Shown here piece after piece: positions 40,948 through 52,549 of a stretch of DNA of 64,000 nucleotides. The notes under the pieces are model-generated. The model did not search any database. It saw only the letters and a program-made list of their open reading frames with translations, and had not been told where the DNA came from. The DNA comes from Fragilaria radians (taxonomy: Eukaryota > Bacillariophyta > Fragilariophyceae > Fragilariales > Fragilariaceae). Made by a program: the position numbers and the translations under genes. Each line of letters begins with the position of its first letter. Positions within the stretch are counted from its first letter, which is position 1. The stretch spans positions 36,456 through 100,455 of the forward strand of contig CAAAJI010000086.1 of NCBI GenBank assembly GCA_900642245.1, in the 5' to 3' direction.

Positions 40948-43386
40948 ATGAATAATAATTACAGTAACATGACATCAGAATCTACCGCACTTCTCTTGAA
41001 GCCGCCTGTCAAGAATGAATGGAACGATACGCAGCAACTTTCAACGTTAAGCAAACGTAGTGAAAGTGATGATGCAACAACGGAAGATACACAAATTCGT
41101 TTGCTACTAGAATCACGTTTCCTATCGTTTACTTCGAATCGTATCCTCTTACACCCCAAGACAATTCCACCTATTTGTCCTGAACGTCGGGGTAAACGTC
41201 ATCGTCATCCAGCTATCTGGAATTTGAATGAATTTCGCCATTGGTGGAAGACGTCACGACTCTTGGTACGGTTGGCTGGGTCTTATCAATGGTGTTACGA
41301 TAAGTCCAATTGGGTTGCCATGGCTCTATTGGATATTTCTTCTTCCTCGTCATCTATATTTCGTCGGAAGCAGCAGAAATTCGCCATGCGTCAAGCAATA
41401 CGAAGTGTCAAGTCCATCGGACGAGGGGGACCCATTCGAGATTTTCTGGGAAATGTACATCCATTCACTAGGACTCTTCGTTTAGTCCTTGCCATATTTC
41501 GTGCACTTGAAGCTAGAGTAGACAATCGACTACTTGAAGTTGGAGTCGCAGAAGCTATGGCATTCATGGGGAACCGTAGCTTTCGATATTGGGCAAGATC
41601 TCTTGCGGATGCTACGGCAAAGTACGTCGCGCTTCCCTTATCAGGAAAATTTATTGCTCCATATTTGGAACAAAAATCAAGGCCTATTATAGTCACCATG
41701 GGACTCATCAGAGCAATCCTACCATTCTTATCGTCGTTTCAAGGGGCAGCCTTTGGAAGGAACCTCACTTTTAATACATTTTCAGCCTACAATTACAGGT
41801 GGAAACCAATCCAAGGCATTTTTCAACTTCATGAATCTAAAGGTGTTTATCAAGATATCGATCCAGATCCATTCCTATTTTCTATGGCTCAGCAAGTGGC
41901 CACGGCAATCGGGCACGGTCATGATGCGGTACTTGTCAGGAAACAGTTGAGGGACATTGGTTTCGATAACATATTTGGAGCTGGTAGCGGTGGGTACAGT
42001 GTCTATCGCCACTGCTCTGCTTCCGTCACTCTACATATCACTCCCTACGGACCTTCTGTGTTAGATGAACTACCTAGATTTATCGTTCTCGAGCTTCGAC
42101 CGACTTCGTCACCAACAACTAAAAATGCTATAAGCGCTGCTTCAATGCCTCCTGTGGCGATGATTCTGGGTTTCACTTATAGTGGCGCCTTCTTTACTAG
42201 CCAAGAATGGGCCTCATTGCAGCAGCGTTTTGAAGACGAAATGTCTTCATATCGTAACGCCTGTCTTATCATGGGTACGAACCGAGCGCATGTCAAATCG
42301 ACATCGATCGCCCATAATGAGCATGTATTTCCGCCTACAGACTTGACTTCTCTCAAGGCTTTCATCAGATCTGGTCAAACCGCCAGAAGACAGCGGAAGT
42401 CAGATAAGAAATGGTTTCAAGTTCAGCGTGAAGTTAAGTCATTGGCAAATGTTATTCAGCGTTCTCAAAGAAATGGAACTGCTCCAAAAGGTGTCATACT
42501 TTACATGGAGGGATTGGACTGCTCTGGAAAGTCAAGCACTGGTGGTTTGATTCAAGATGCCCTTCAACATAGTGGATATCAAGTGCATACCAGGCAATAC
42601 AACCGTCCACCGACAGAAGAACAAAAGCGGATGGATTGGATGAATCGCTTCGAAAGACCATATGTTCTAGAAAATGATCAGTACGAAGCAATTGTCTGGG
42701 ATCGAGGCCCTGTAGGGGATTTTGTTTATGGAAACTTGTACAGCTTGTCTAACGAAGAAAAACTTCATCGCTATGCAGAATTTCGAAAATTCGATAGAGG
42801 GTGTCGTTTAAACGATATCTTATTCTTGAAACTTTTGTTTGTGACGGATAAAGATTCCATAGCTGCTACACTCGGAAAACGACTTGCACACAAAAAAATT
42901 GCCCAAGATTTGAGAACATGGTTAGATGCAACTTCTCAAGAAGGTCATTCAACTCATGAAGGACTTTCCGCCATTGAATCTCACATTGATCCCACTGATT
43001 TTATTGCGTTCAATAAGTACAAAGACAATTTAGGAAAGTTTTGTGGCGTCGCTCGCAATACCGACCGAAATGGCTATGATAATCCTTGGTTTGTGGTATG
43101 CACTTCGAACAGACACAAAGCTCGACTTGCCCTATTGAAAGCATTCTCCATACAAGTTTCAAAATTTTCGCACCAGCGGATGGATGCACAAGAATTTCAT
43201 AATGATGATATCAACATGGATGATGAAAACGTTGATACTGAAAGTCCATTGATTCCCACTGGAACCGTTGAAGCCCGTGAAGCCGGCGTAAATCTTCGAG
43301 CTATTCTTCAAACTATTGTGCTTCTCTGCTTGGCATTTGCCTATGCCCATCAGACTTGGGATATTGGCCATATCGACTTTGATTAA
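40948..43386 (+). CDS. PPK2-like polyphosphate/nucleotide kinase with membrane anchor
   Basis: One intronless frame, 812 aa. Residues about 515-750 resemble the polyphosphate kinase 2 family: Walker A in YMEGLDCSGKSSTGGLI (Lys528), then HTRQYNRPPTEEQKRMDW, then a Walker-B/lid-like segment IVWDRGPVGDFVYGN (Asp585), then FVTDKDSIAATLGKRLAHKK. PPK2 enzymes move phosphate between polyphosphate and nucleotides, and the closest non-PPK2 alternative is a thymidylate-kinase-like fold. The first 500 residues form a conserved-looking region I do not recognise, with hydrophobic helices such as LRLVLAIFRALEARVDNRLL and IIVTMGLIRAILPFLSSF. A C-terminal hydrophobic segment at about 784-802 (AILQTIVLLCLAFAYAH) with only a short tail suggests tail anchoring to an internal membrane. 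Substrate and direction are unknown. The ATG is well separated from upstream stops. Confidence 0.7.
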   Translation: MNNNYSNMTSESTALLLKPPVKNEWNDTQQLSTLSKRSESDDATTEDTQIRLLLESRFLSFTSNRILLHPKTIPPICPERRGKRHRHPAIWNLNEFRHWWKTSRLLVRLAGSYQWCYDKSNWVAMALLDISSSSSSIFRRKQQKFAMRQAIRSVKSIGRGGPIRDFLGNVHPFTRTLRLVLAIFRALEARVDNRLLEVGVAEAMAFMGNRSFRYWARSLADATAKYVALPLSGKFIAPYLEQKSRPIIVTMGLIRAILPFLSSFQGAAFGRNLTFNTFSAYNYRWKPIQGIFQLHESKGVYQDIDPDPFLFSMAQQVATAIGHGHDAVLVRKQLRDIGFDNIFGAGSGGYSVYRHCSASVTLHITPYGPSVLDELPRFIVLELRPTSSPTTKNAISAASMPPVAMILGFTYSGAFFTSQEWASLQQRFEDEMSSYRNACLIMGTNRAHVKSTSIAHNEHVFPPTDLTSLKAFIRSGQTARRQRKSDKKWFQVQREVKSLANVIQRSQRNGTAPKGVILYMEGLDCSGKSSTGGLIQDALQHSGYQVHTRQYNRPPTEEQKRMDWMNRFERPYVLENDQYEAIVWDRGPVGDFVYGNLYSLSNEEKLHRYAEFRKFDRGCRLNDILFLKLLFVTDKDSIAATLGKRLAHKKIAQDLRTWLDATSQEGHSTHEGLSAIESHIDPTDFIAFNKYKDNLGKFCGVARNTDRNGYDNPWFVVCTSNRHKARLALLKAFSIQVSKFSHQRMDAQEFHNDDINMDDENVDTESPLIPTGTVEAREAGVNLRAILQTIVLLCLAFAYAHQTWDIGHIDFD

Positions 43387-45161
43387 TATGTTAATTCCCC
43401 ACAACCAATAGTCATTCGATCTTTTTCTCCCAAGGTAACAATTTAATTGTCTTATAATTCCAATGAATAATGCAACTCTTTTTCTTTCACGTCATGGGAA
43501 AAACAGTGATGGCAGAATCAAGTGCTTAAATCTAATCCAGAATGAAAGAATATCATTTGTTCCTATATGAATTTGAAAACTTAGTATGAAAGACAATGCG
43601 ACTTGGCTTAATTATATCCGCTTTGCAATTGCCAATGACATCATGCACAGTTGTTCCAAGATAGAGAATGCATAAATCAACACATTCTAAAGATTGTTAC
43701 ATACTAAATCAGAGGCTACAAGTGTACCAACAAGGCAAATAGTGATTCTCTCCATTAGTAAGCAATAAGATATCAAGATAATCAAACTAAAGAGGAAAAT
43801 AAAAATATCCTTGATGACTTCATGAAAGAACTTGCATTAATCTCATGATTTTTTATCATCAGCTACGAATTGTAATGTCTTAAAGTTTTTATAAATTGAA
43901 AGATTATTCTGACAGCCAGCTTGGATTGATTCATTGATTTAGTTGGCTACAATTTGCAATTCTCTCCATTTTGATGTTTGCCCCTTGGACCAGTTTTTGA
44001 AGCAAATTATATAAATTGCTTCCTATCCTCAAACTCAGATTTCCTTAGAGCATATTGCCTCATGAAAAGTACTCTGAAACAGGTAAATTTAGAACACTTA
44101 TCAGTTAGGTAGTAAGGTTTTACATACACATTCAATGACTTTTAGCAGTCAAATGATATTTGAAATGCTCGCATAGCCGGGAGATAATAAATTAAAGACT
44201 GATCTAAATAAATAATATCATAATGAAAAATTAGTCAGTCAAGTCTCCAATCTTTCACAATAGTTTTTCATAATTTTCTTAAAATAGGACATAATTGTTA
44301 TACCTTGATTCTCACATAGAACACAGCTGGTGCAATTTTTATGGGCAGTTATCTCTTGCTGTTAAGGATGTTACAACAAATTATACTAATTAGCACTCTA
44401 ACGTTGGCATTGTTAGGAATGCAGTGTACAATGATGGCTGTGAATCAATTGGTATGGATGACAGTAAAGAATTTATGATGGTCTGAAGCTAAACAATTTG
44501 GTATGGAAATTTTAGTTAGTCATAAGGACTATTTGAGTTGCTACAACAGGTGAGAAAGATCAATTGATTTTGTAGGTTGATCTAGGTTCAGACATGATGT
44601 TGGAATAGCATTATCTATTCAATACCTGATTTTGCTACTTTATTTTCATGAAGGATTGAAATGCATTTATGGGGGGACATTTAACATTATAAATGGAGAT
44701 GATGAAGAAGATTAAGTAAACTCAACCAGAAGATGCAATGCAAGATTTGGTTGCTTGTAGCAACAGTGATTGCAATGGAAAATAGAGTCAGGATGACTGG
44801 CTTTATTGTTTATTTGTTAGGAGCCCTTATTTGTTGGCAGTCAAAATTGAGTAACCATAAGTAACAAAGCAAAGTGGTTAGTTGTTGAAAGATTTGGGAT
44901 CTTCGGTAAAGTTATCGATTACTGTTTGGGACAAGTCTTGCCTTGAGTCCGTTCTTTTGGTCAACGCATAGGATATTCCTAATTTAACTTTGTATTTAAA
45001 GATAATGAAAAAGCATTATGATACACACTGGAGTTAGCCCTAGAATTCTACACTAAGTAAAACTTGAAAACAGTTTATTTGTTAGCAACTTTTAGGATAT
45101 TAATACCAGGCTATGTGACTTATATGCCTTTGAAAGGAAATATGATTTTGAGACGCTGCGT
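43387..45161. other. AT-rich spacer with retroelement debris
   Basis: No host gene is seen between the PPK2-like gene and the 3' end of the metallo-beta-lactamase gene. A copia RNase H fragment lies at 44735-44870 and is listed separately. Other parts are too decayed to assign. Confidence 0.5.
44735..44870 (+). mobile_element. Copia RNase H fragment
   Basis: Two adjacent plus-strand frames give DLVACSNSDCNG and then, after a frameshift, RMTGFIVYLLGALICWQSKL plus SNHK. These match the copia RNase H region (xDSDxAGD...SxSGFIVYLxGAPIxWxSKxQ). It is a short isolated remnant. Confidence 0.65.
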
Positions 45162-48100
45162 TCAAACAACCACTTGAGTTCCCAGCAGACTCAACAGTAA
45201 ACCCGGATATTCATCAAGAAATGGAATCAGACTAGACTTCTGGAAAACCAAAACAACACAGCCCTCTTTTCCCGCAGTTAATGTGGAACTATGAACAATT
45301 GCCATTTCCTTACTTCCATCTTGATCATTTAATTCATTTACTGGTTCCAAAGATATTTGAGGTGATTCTAAAGAATCTTCACCCTTGTCACCATATCCAT
45401 AAGTCCGCTCGTGAGGGTCAGCGCTATTTGGAAAAAGATCTGAATCGATATCAGATGAGAGCAACCCTGCAACCATTTTTGAGACATCACCAAGGAAGTG
45501 CCCTCGAGAAAAGACAAGGCCACCGATAAAGGCGCGGCGACTATACAAAAGTCCGAGTACCTTATTGGCGAATCGATTACGAGATGATCTTCGACGCGCC
45601 ACCCCATGAAATCGATCACTTGATTCAAGTGATCTCCCACTTGAGTCTCCATCCAAATCATGATGGAAATTCTCAAAGTACTGTATACTTTCATCTTCGA
45701 AGTCACCACCTTCTTTTCTCTCCACATTGCCGGTTTCTCGTCGATACATAATCTCTGCGCGTTTGAGAAGTCTTCGACTCAGCTTAGCATAGTCGTGGGA
45801 GTCACTATATAAGGTTGGGACACATTCTTCATCACTTGCACCAGGTCTCGTGAATATGGAGTCCAATAGTAAATGTCTGGAACCTCCTGAGTCAAGTTGA
45901 TCCTCAAGTGATGAAGCTTCGTCGAAGAGAGCTTCCGCCTCTGGAAGACGTAGTTCGCGAACAGCAGCAATGGCATCACGATGCATAGTTTCGCCTAGCG
46001 AAAGCTCAGCTTCATCTCCCGAGTTCATCTTCATTGTGGAACTTCCACTATGTCTCACCCTAGCTGACCCTCTGTTGGGAATCGGCAATCCCACAGATCC
46101 AGCATTCCTCCGCCTTGGTACAAAAACGGCAGTTCCAGAGACTAAAATGAAAGCCTTATCGACAGGAGCTCCAGCTCGCCAAAGCCTTTCACCCTGATGG
46201 AAGTAAACAGGACCCTCAGCAAGACTTTCGAGATGTCGCTTTTGGACTGCGCTTAGTTTGCGTAATGCTGAATTGCAGTTTAATAGCTCCAGAACGTTTA
46301 GTGTTCGCAACGCCTGTCTCAACAGTGATTCATTGGAGTTCTCTCCAGTATTCAGATTGTAAGATTCTGTTACTCTCTGTTGCAAGTATCGCCGTTCCAG
46401 ATACTTGCAGTAAAGCCTTGACCCACTTTTCAGGATTGCATGAAGACTGGAAAACTCTATCGAGATCACCTTTAATTTTTTTATGGGCTGTCTTAGAAAT
46501 GGAGCAGCACGTGAAAAATAATTGATAAAGACTTACCTTGACTCCTTCTTGGGACATCGCAACAATATCATGAGTATCACCGTTTTTACTTGCACCACTA
46601 AGTCGCTTGTCTGGTTGAAGAGCAATTGGTCCTGTCCAGTCACCCGCATGCCAAAACGCTAGACCAGCTCCTTTTAAGTTCACACCACGTAAAGGAATAA
46701 GTGGAGAGGGACTTCGCCCCCCTATGCCCGAAAACTTTCCCTTTTCTCGTTCGACACAAGTTCCTTCCCAAACTACGCAAAGCAGTTTATTGCGCCTGTT
46801 AGCCGGAACAATAATCTCATCTTTACAGTATGCATCTACTCTCGCTGTTTCAAGAACTTCCATAGTGGATGCATAAGAGAGGCTTGTCAAGAATGGTACA
46901 GCACTCAACAAATTGAGTATGAACCATGCATCCGTATTAGAAGGAGGGCGCAGTGACACCAAAGGTGGTAAGCGATTTGTTCCCAGCATAGAATTGGATC
47001 TTGTTCCTTTCATAGGTGGACTTCTTGGAGAGGTAGACAAAACATTAGAAAATGACGTCGAAAATTTATCGCCAGGGTTTGATTCCACAAGCTCATCATT
47101 ACTAGGATCATATTCATTCCGAACACTCCCCCAGGGAGAAGCAGTTGAAGAAATGTCTCCAAGGGAGGAAGATTCAAACATTTTGGGCTTCCCATCTTGG
47201 TAAATACTGAGAAAGCCAGTCTTTTCTTGAGGTCTAAATTGTTGATCAAGTCGAATGGTGCCAGCAGTTCCAGTAGGGGCTACACGAAGTTCGCAACCTT
47301 CAGGAAGAGCAGATGTATGAACTACATACATCCTTTTCTTCACCACATCTGGGAGCTTCATCAAGACATCCAAAGGTGTATGAATCGGAGGAGCTCCGGC
47401 TTCATGGAGGAGTAAATCGGTTTCCTGGAGAGGGAGGTTTCTTAGATCATCTGCTCTTGCCTTGGAAAGCACGCCCTGCAGCAAACATTAAAAAGAAAAA
47501 ATCTGAGCCACTAAACTGATCATGTTTTACATGCTTACGAACAACTTACACTTTCCTGAAGCTTATCAATACCAGGAGGATAATTAAAATGATCACCAGT
47601 AAAAACCATGGATCGTCCCCTCCATTCGACACGAAAACCAACGCAAGGAATAGTGTGAAGAGTGTACGTAAAGTGAAAAGTTGCTCCTTGAAAACGCAGA
47701 GGACTTCCAATTATTGCAGGTTTGTGGCGATGACTATGTCTCAACAGGGCAGGACTTAATGCGGATAGCGCTGCGTACTTTCGAATGAAACTCTTGTATA
47801 TGGTTGGCGTCGTAATTACAACTACAGGTGATCCAGTCAAGACTTTTTGGAAAGCTCCTGCGTCATGATCCGCATGACAGTGCGTCAGAATCATACCAAC
47901 AATTGTCCTCGGGCGTATACCTTCCCGTTCAAGGGTAGCCGATGAATACGGCGGAGGATCAATCATGACACCCCGACCATTGATCCAAAGAACATATCCA
48001 GAGGTTGATCCGCTTTTATCGAAACCATGCGAATTTCCAAGGATGGTAACTCCAAATGAGGGAGGATGAAATGTAGGAGGAAGGACATTTTGTTGCAATT

Positions 48101-49773
48101 GTTGAAAAAGATATTCTGAGTCATCGGAATCGACATCATCCGAACTTTTACCATCCTCTTCATCAACAGAAAAATTATCAACGATATTTGGAATGGCTCC
48201 AAATCCATCAACACTCAGTGATTCCGATACTTTCACATTGCCAGAGAACTTGGCTTTCCCTACGATGAAATTGTTTTCATCGATATCGTGCAATATATAC
48301 TCTGTCCCACCTGGCATCTTAAAAATTTCCACTCGTTTACAAGATCGAGTGGCAATTTGAACTTCTGTCGCATCATGTGGCCAAACTGTAGCAACACTCC
48401 CTGAGAATTTGAAACGAAGGGGGTGGTGAGTCCTCTATTGGCATGCAGCTATCTTAATTGATTTCAAAGAATTACTCGCTTACCTATCCATCGTGCTTGA
48501 GAATATGACCACGGTAAAGCACTCTTGGAAGACATCTTTGGTTCAAACTTCTTTGAAGCTTCTGCTCCTTGTTGACTGTTATCAAAATTTTCATCTTCGA
48601 AATCGAAGATTCCTTGCATGTCACTATCCTCCAAATTTGAATGGTGAATATTTTCTGAGCTTGATACTTGGACATTCTGAGGAACTACAGGTGGTGGAAC
48701 TCCAAGATGATCATGTATACCGGATTCTCCTGGCATTTCAAAGTGACGAAAGTTCAAAAGAGTTTCAATGACAAGTTCCTTTCCATCCGGCATAATTCGA
48801 AAATATTCTAGCTCCTTCTGAAAATTTGGAATTGCGTCTCGAGGAAAGTCGGGGGCAAAATCTTCCTCCTCGTATGGAATCGGATCTTCTGCGCGACGAA
48901 ATTGAGCCGGGCCCAAAAGTGTTTCACTGAACACTCGGCGAATGTTTTGTTCCGCATCTTCGGAATCCACAACAAGAGTACAACGCTTTTTGAAGACAAA
49001 AAAATTGAAGTAAGCCGGGAATTCAAATTCTGCAAGATTAACCCCAAGGGCAGGGCCCATTTCTCGACAGAACCGCTCGACCGGAACTATATAAACTGCT
49101 GGTACTGTCAGTCCCAAACGCATACTATCCTTAATTGTTTCTGGAGGAATACCAAACTGTTGATAGTAAAAGCAATGAGTATTACGAAATCAGTATGACA
49201 GAATGACAAATGAAATGATGAGTGTCTCACCTGAACTCGACCAACGGCTTGAGTTTCCATGCTGATACCACCACGAGGAAGTTCAGTCAGTTCCAGATGT
49301 GGGACTTCGGCGTACGCACGAATCGTCTCTTCAGATACTTTTGGAGCAGATTGTTCACTTAAGTGACTCTCGATTGACATTGTTCTTTCCGCCTTAAATC
49401 GTCGTGTTGAGTAAGTAGTATCTGCGTAATCCGTGGATTCTGCTAGAGTTTTGGAACCCTTATCAAGTTTCTCCGAACCTGAATTAATAGCTCCACGGTT
49501 ACGAAACTCCTTGGACACATTAACGTCTGCTGTGGGAGTCAAGCAAGCCATAGATGAATCATTTACAAACTTTCTTCCAGGTATTAGCTCCATACTACTA
49601 TGGGTCATCATGCTGGTGGATGAAGTTAAGCGTGCTGAATTGTCATTTCGTCCAGATATACTTGGGTTCAGTGCCATATCACCATCAAATCTATCGCTCT
49701 GACTTGAATGGTCATCTGACAGGTGTGAACTCTTTTTGCTACCCTTCGATATCAATCGTTTCAAGCGCTTCAT
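45162..49773 (-). CDS. Metallo-beta-lactamase / cyclic-nucleotide-binding protein
   Basis: Five exons on the minus strand: 49773-49231, 49156-48484, 48400-47550, 47475-46537 and 46469-45162. All junctions are GT-AG and in phase, giving 1437 aa. The N-terminal 180 residues are basic and Ser-rich. A conserved-looking segment follows: FGIPPETIKDSMRLGLTVPA, VERFCREMGPALG, EFPAYFNFFVFKKRCTLVVD. The metallo-beta-lactamase fold begins near 520: GNSHGFDKSGSTSGYVL, MIDPPPYSS, the metal motif THCHADHDAG (His579, His581, Asp583, His584), FTGDHFNYPPG and, across an intron, ILLHEAG-like LLLHEAGAPPIHTP. Two cNMP/CAP-like beta-rolls follow, around AVPFLTSLSYASTMEVLE to AGDWTGPIAL, and RHLESLAEGPVYFHQGERLW to AFILVSGTAVFVP. 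The lactamase part probably hydrolyses a phosphoester, perhaps a cyclic nucleotide, under cyclic-nucleotide control; this is inference. Confidence 0.82.
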
Positions 49774-49809
49774 CTTGGCTGAAATCGATGGAGTCTCAAA
49801 GATGGCAAT

Positions 49810-50160
49810 ATGATACGAAACTCCAAATCAATGCTTATGTCGTATTCGGGCAATATTCCACCTACAAAAGGTATCGTAGGAGGCAATATCGTCTCAAAAG
49901 TCCCGTTACGTAGTCTTCACGTTTTCGGCTTAGGCAAATTTACTCGCTTAAAAGGTTTAGTACTATTTGCCAGGGGCAGTTCGTTGTTTATCTGGAGTAT
50001 GGAAGGACGAAAAATAACCCAAGACGAAAGTCCCGCCAAAGATGCAAGGCTACTTCCACACCACCAAGAATCGTCAGGCAATTCCCTAGTCAGGAAGCTC
50101 TTTGACAGCAAAAATAAGAGTAGAATTGGAGCTGGGAACAACGTCAGTGTTGTAGATTAG
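49810..50160 (+). CDS. Short frame divergent from the metallo-beta-lactamase gene
   Basis: An open frame of 116 codons from ATG 49810 to TAG 50160. It begins MIRNSKSMLMSYSGNIPPTK and ends KSRIGAGNNVSVVD; no domain is recognised. It starts 36 bases from the ATG of the minus-strand gene, so it may simply be that gene's 5' UTR and promoter read in reverse. Its base composition is less AT-rich than the following spacer, which is the only point in favour of coding. Confidence 0.25.
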   Translation: MIRNSKSMLMSYSGNIPPTKGIVGGNIVSKVPLRSLHVFGLGKFTRLKGLVLFARGSSLFIWSMEGRKITQDESPAKDARLLPHHQESSGNSLVRKLFDSKNKSRIGAGNNVSVVD

Positions 50161-50716
50161 GTAATGTCAAAGGGAATGAACTTTGAAAAATTTATCGATC
50201 GATGGTAGCCATCAAAAGGTCAAATTGATGATTTCCAATTTTTTATCAAGTAGCGTGGAGTCGCATTCCCGCTTTATTCCTAATTAGTATAATTAAACTA
50301 TGTTAAGAATACGAGTTACTTATCACCTTAGGAAAACTAAAACTAAAAGCCCCTCTCGAAATAATATTACTACATTCCCAGTATGCAAGACATTTACGTA
50401 ATTTTTGTAAAACTTGAATACCAACAATTTTAAAGATAATGAAAAGGTCGCAAGTTCAAAGTTTAGTTACGTTACTATGGATATTTTTTCATGAGTCACA
50501 TTCTGCAAGGACGATTTTTAGATGAATGGAGCTTACTACACCTTTCCTAATTTTCGTTGTTGAAGTTTTCGTTTCGAAGCGGTGACATTCACCTCGCATA
50601 CGATATTATGGCAATGATTTAAATTAAAATAGGTCAAATAGTTGATTAAGATTGTAATACTCTCAATTGTCGACAGCTACCTGTAATCAATGTTTCTTCT
50701 ATCGAACCGATCAATA
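50161..50716. other. Intergenic spacer
   Basis: AT-rich stretch left of the stop of the TauE/SafE gene; it should hold that gene's 3' UTR. No gene, repeat or RNA was recognised. Confidence 0.5.
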
Positions 50717-51745
50717 CTATCGTAACGATCGAACTCCTAATATCATCAAGATACCCGAAAATCCACAACGGAGGATCATATCATCCGTCTGGAGAGCCAG
50801 TTTTCCCCCCAAATATGCACCGACCAAGGAACCTACCGCTAAGCTCGGTGCGATGCGCATCACTACAGTTCCCTTTCGATGATGCGTATACGTCCCGACC
50901 ATGGCCGTGGGAATCATGGCACATAGGCTTGTACCCAACGCTTGATAGTGCGTCCAATCGGTCAAAAGAGTCAATGCTGGAATGACAATAGCACCTCCTC
51001 CAACTCCAAACAATCCTGCCGCGAATCCTGAGAATAAACCTAAGCAACTCAATTCGATGGGGAATGTTTGGATCCAATGCTTTATTTGGAAGGTTTCGTC
51101 GAAGACTCTTGATGATGTTACTGATTTTTCCTGTTCCATGCTATTTATATCTTGCGTCACCTGAGTAGATGATGTTGAAGGATAAAAGTAGGATTTGGCA
51201 GGTACCATCGGTGCGACGACCAACATGGCAATACCCAATGCCTTCCGTAATGCTGTTCCGGACCATCGAGATGCCATTTGCGCTCCCAAACGGGCAGTTA
51301 GCATACCAGATAATCCAATTGCAATAGCTCCATCGATATTAACATCGTCAGCATAGCTTATCGCACCTGCAATTCCAGTTGCTGTGACAGCAAATAATGA
51401 TGTCGCATGTGCTTGATGTTGTGACAATCGCATCACCGAGGATGTTAACATTGGTATCAGAACGAATCCACCTCCCATACCTGCCAATGAACCGAGACAA
51501 CCCGCACATGATCCAATTAAAAAGGATGATACTTGTAATCTGATGGAATTGTACGGAGGATTAGGTCCTGACGCCGATGATGATGATGCCGAATATCGAA
51601 GACTACTACGACGGTTGAACAATGAAGACGACGATGGGACTGGTCGTTTATTCCATGATTTTCCTATACATATTCTTGATGCACAACTAGATGCTTCTAG
51701 GTAATTGTGATGGCGGAAAAGTGCGAAACGACGGCAAAGAATCAT
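50717..51745 (-). CDS. TauE/SafE-family membrane permease
   Basis: One frame, 342 aa from ATG 51745 (MILCRRFALFRHHN); the frame continues two codons up to a GTG. It has the internal repeat of the TauE/SafE (DUF81) family: GSLAGMGGGFVLIPML near residue 87 and AAGLFGVGGGAIVIPALTLL near 245, each the start of a four-helix half. Other hydrophobic segments include ALGIAMLVVAPMVPA, SLAVGSLVGAYLGGKLAL and ILRCGFSGILMILGV. Family members export sulfite, sulfoacetate or other small organic anions; substrate cannot be read from sequence. The first 60 residues are rich in Arg and Ser with few acidic residues, which fits an organelle presequence, more mitochondrial than plastid because no signal peptide precedes it. 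It is on the same strand as the coiled-coil gene upstream of it. Confidence 0.82.
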   Translation of the reverse strand: MILCRRFALFRHHNYLEASSCASRICIGKSWNKRPVPSSSSLFNRRSSLRYSASSSSASGPNPPYNSIRLQVSSFLIGSCAGCLGSLAGMGGGFVLIPMLTSSVMRLSQHQAHATSLFAVTATGIAGAISYADDVNIDGAIAIGLSGMLTARLGAQMASRWSGTALRKALGIAMLVVAPMVPAKSYFYPSTSSTQVTQDINSMEQEKSVTSSRVFDETFQIKHWIQTFPIELSCLGLFSGFAAGLFGVGGGAIVIPALTLLTDWTHYQALGTSLCAMIPTAMVGTYTHHRKGTVVMRIAPSLAVGSLVGAYLGGKLALQTDDMILRCGFSGILMILGVRSLR

Positions 51746-51985
51746 CTTCACTAAGTAGTGGCCTCAGATTTTAAATTTGCATACGTTGAGTCAGTGCAAG
51801 TACATCAAAATTTTGGTACGCGCGTCATACATGACCGAGAAGAATTCAAATATTTTTCAACATCTGGTAATTCTTTTTCATACGTTCTTAGTTTAGTCTC
51901 ATTTTTTTTAATCTTCCATCTTAATGATTCTTATTTATTGAATATTCTCTTAGTCCACTTGCCTTCCATTATCATTCTCTTTCCT

Positions 51986-52549
51986 TTATTGCCAGAATCC
52001 TCTAATATTCCATGGTCTCGAACTTTTCAGCTCATGAAGCTCATGCTGACAACGCATCAGAACGACGCTAGTCGTCATTAATTCATTCTTTCTTTCTTGA
52101 AGCTCTTGTTGTACTCCTTTCAATTCATCTTCCATATCACATAGTAAAGCTTCGAATCTCTTGTCCGACGTTTCCCACTCTTGTTCCAACTGGGATATTT
52201 GATGGAAATGAGCAGTCTCAAGTTCTTCGATAGTATTCGATAATTCTCGTATCCTTTCTTCAGCAACATTAAGTTCTCTCATGTGATTGAGCTCATTCTG
52301 CAGTACCTCTCTTTCAGTGAATGTGATGATACTCTCTTTACGACTACTCCCAATCACATCTTCACTAGTGGTGTCGTCTTCTGAATCGATCGAAGTTGTC
52401 ATCGTCAAAGTCTGTTCCAATGATGGAATCACATCGTCCTTTGGATGCGAAGACTTTTCATCATCCTTGATAACTCTTTTTGATGATACGTGCTGCTTCT
52501 CATCTTTGAACACTTTGAACACTTTACTTACTCGGAATGAAAAACGCAT
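51986..52549 (-). CDS. Coiled-coil protein of unknown function
   Basis: A frame of 187 aa from ATG 52549. After a charged N-terminal half, a continuous heptad-like helix runs from about ITFTEREVLQNELNHMRELN to LKGVQQELQERKNELM and ends HELHELKSSRPWNIRGFWQ. No enzymatic domain is seen. The start is doubtful. A better first exon may be 52619-52595 (ATG GAT GTC GCT..., donor gtaagt at 52594) spliced to 52503, which is in phase and replaces the first 16 residues by MDVAAKLEN, giving 180 aa. The acceptor region has a 9-base tandem gtgttcaaa, so alternative in-frame acceptors are possible. I do not recognise a family. Confidence 0.6.
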   Translation of the reverse strand: MRFSFRVSKVFKVFKDEKQHVSSKRVIKDDEKSSHPKDDVIPSLEQTLTMTTSIDSEDDTTSEDVIGSSRKESIITFTEREVLQNELNHMRELNVAEERIRELSNTIEELETAHFHQISQLEQEWETSDKRFEALLCDMEDELKGVQQELQERKNELMTTSVVLMRCQHELHELKSSRPWNIRGFWQ

